Shown in pieces: positions 62,469-64,000 of a DNA stretch of 64,000 nucleotides. Position numbers and translations under genes: made by a program. The DNA is from Luscinia megarhynchos (taxonomy: Eukaryota > Chordata > Aves > Passeriformes > Turdidae): NCBI GenBank assembly GCA_034336665.1, contig CM067576.1:13259385-13323384 (forward strand). The letters are read 5' to 3'. The first letter of the stretch is position 1. Every line of letters begins with the position of its first letter. The notes under the pieces are model-generated. The model did no database searches. It was not told where the DNA came from and saw nothing but the letters and a program-made list of their open reading frames with translations.

Positions 62469-63435
62469 GGCAGCCAAAGCTGACAGGTTGGGAATCCATA
62501 ATATCCTTCCCATGATATTTTGAAGCAGAGGATAACTGTAGGAAAATCATTGTCAATCCAAACCTGACAATCAAGAGAGAGGCTGGAATCTCTGCTACTT
62601 TGAAAACAGAAACCCAGCTTTATTTCTTAAGCTCTTGAGGCATGTTATGCTTTGTGTTTTTATCAAATTATAAGGCATTGTTTTAAAAGATTGCAACTGA
62701 AATCAGAAAACTTTATTCTGCCCTCTTGTCTTCGTCATTCATCTGCAGGAAAACAGTGATCAAATATGAAAATAAGAGGAAAGGTTGGACTCCTTGCCCA
62801 ATGTTTTAAACCTGGCTTTGGAATGTACTGATTGCTGAGAACTCACACAAACCCCACATGGCTTGCAAAAACACTGACCTTCCAGTTGTTGAGTATTTAA
62901 ATTACTGTTTAACACTGTAAGAAGCTTGATATTTAAAGTTATTTTTACTGAGAGACTTGAAAATCTATTTCCAGTTAATAGCAAAAACAAGTTTTCTAAT
63001 TAAAAGCCTTTTTGTTTCCCAGCTTTATCAGTGTGTATTTTAGTAGAAGCTAACAACTCCTTTGGCAAGCACCTATGCATTATTTCTGGGTTTCTCAAAT
63101 GTGTGCACACACATAGATCAGGAATGGGCACATCACTATTCTATCAAGATCAGAGATAAGCCGTACAGTTATAGTTTTTATTTGTATAAATATTTTTTTT
63201 ATCACTAGCAAGCAGAATAATAGTGCTAGCAGATGATGTCCAATACCACTGAAATGCATCAACACTCATGGGAGACCAAAAACTCTTTTCAGACCCCAGC
63301 ATCTTTGAGCAGTTGATATCATGGAAAGCAGATGTCCTAAGCTTTTCAGAGTGTCCTTTAAGGTTGTGCTTCTCAGCCTCACTGTCTGCACAGCATCACA
63401 TGCCAGAAGATGTCAGAACGTGGTCATCAGCTGAT
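62469..63435. other. Noncoding unique DNA
   Basis: AT-rich, with no recognisable gene, RNA or repeat other than short T and A runs. Confidence 0.6.
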
Positions 63436-63467
63436 TATATATATATATATATATAAATATATATATG
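63436..63467. repeat. (TA)n microsatellite
   Basis: Alternating T and A for about 32 bases with one AAA interruption, followed by GTACACAC. Confidence 0.95.
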
Positions 63468-64000
63468 TACACACCTGCAGTATATTTCTATGTGTGCCTG
63501 ATTAAACAAAATGGAGGCAAATACAAACTGACCACTGAAAGATTACTCTCATTTCCATCAGGTTGCCACAATGGATTTCCCTTTTCTTTCTTTCCTGAAA
63601 GCTCAGTCTATATGCCCTGAAGATAAAAGGTTGAGAAAACTACATGAGTGGGAAACACAAGCAGAAATCTCCTCACTTATCCAGACAAGACAATAACCTC
63701 TGATAGCCTCCATCCTAAATCATCCAGCCCACACCACTAACAAAGCCTGGGAATACAATGGAGCCTTTCAGCACGAGCTGTAAATCACTTGAGGTAATTC
63801 CAAGCCCAAGGGGAGTTGCATCCCAAACTAGGATAAATCCAAGCCTTGGATGGCTTCCTCTAAAGCAAAGGCAACACCTTGAGCTCTTTTGTGGGTACAG
63901 CGTCAGGACCAGGAGGGCAGGAAAGTCCTGCCTCAGCCTGCACTCCTCTCACTCACTCCCCATCACTCCAGAGCCCTTGGGCTTGACAGTGAAATTCCCA
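63468..64000. other. Noncoding unique DNA
   Basis: Becomes GC-richer toward the window end (63880-64000). No exon or repeat is recognisable. Confidence 0.6.

Overview
The window looks like vertebrate nuclear DNA, most likely from a bird. It is AT-rich and CpG-poor, with no operon-like gene packing. The only interspersed repeats I can name are degraded CR1 LINE fragments and one ancient MIR-type CORE-SINE. Recognisable repeats are sparse, as in avian rather than mammalian DNA. A CATCCC/ATGGATCC minisatellite near 16.2-16.4 kb is of a kind often seen in songbird assemblies. The bird call is inference; a crocodilian or turtle is a less likely alternative.

I find no intact protein-coding gene. 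The long open frames are explained by chance, stop-poor low-complexity DNA, a tandem repeat open in several frames on both strands, or CpG-depleted GC-rich patches. The window is best read as a gene desert or the inside of a very large intron.

Layout. 1-7 kb: AT-rich unique DNA with a CR1 3' end at 3.9 kb, a possible second at 0.7 kb, and an old tandem duplication at 7.0-7.2 kb. 7-16 kb: unique DNA with GC-richer patches at 9.1-9.4 and 12.4-12.8 kb and a candidate conserved noncoding element at 14.2-14.6 kb. 16.2-16.45 kb: minisatellite with a 52-bp higher-order unit. 16.5-24 kb: AT-rich unique DNA with a decayed CR1 piece at 21.7 kb. 24.4-24.7 kb: recent purine-rich 140-bp tandem duplication. 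25-33 kb: unique DNA with a possible trace of a YqaJ-like nuclease domain at 28.8-29.0 kb and a 27-base poly(A) at 33.0 kb. 33-44 kb: AT-rich unique DNA with small hairpins. 44.0-44.1 kb: CR1 3' end. 46-48 kb: very AT-rich tract with homeodomain- and POU-like motifs. 50-64 kb: several exon-like units, the MIR copy at 55.8 kb, and two copies (52.9 and 62.4 kb) of a repeat I cannot name.

The most interesting unexplained structure is a set of short, well-formed exon-like units (acceptor, 25-94 bp body, donor) on both strands between 43 and 60.2 kb. Two on the minus strand (60.16-60.20 and 52.34-52.41 kb) keep CpG dinucleotides in an otherwise CpG-poor region. They could be exons of an undescribed noncoding RNA, untranslated exons of a distant gene, or chance matches; RNA-seq would decide. 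No genes can be shown to work together here.
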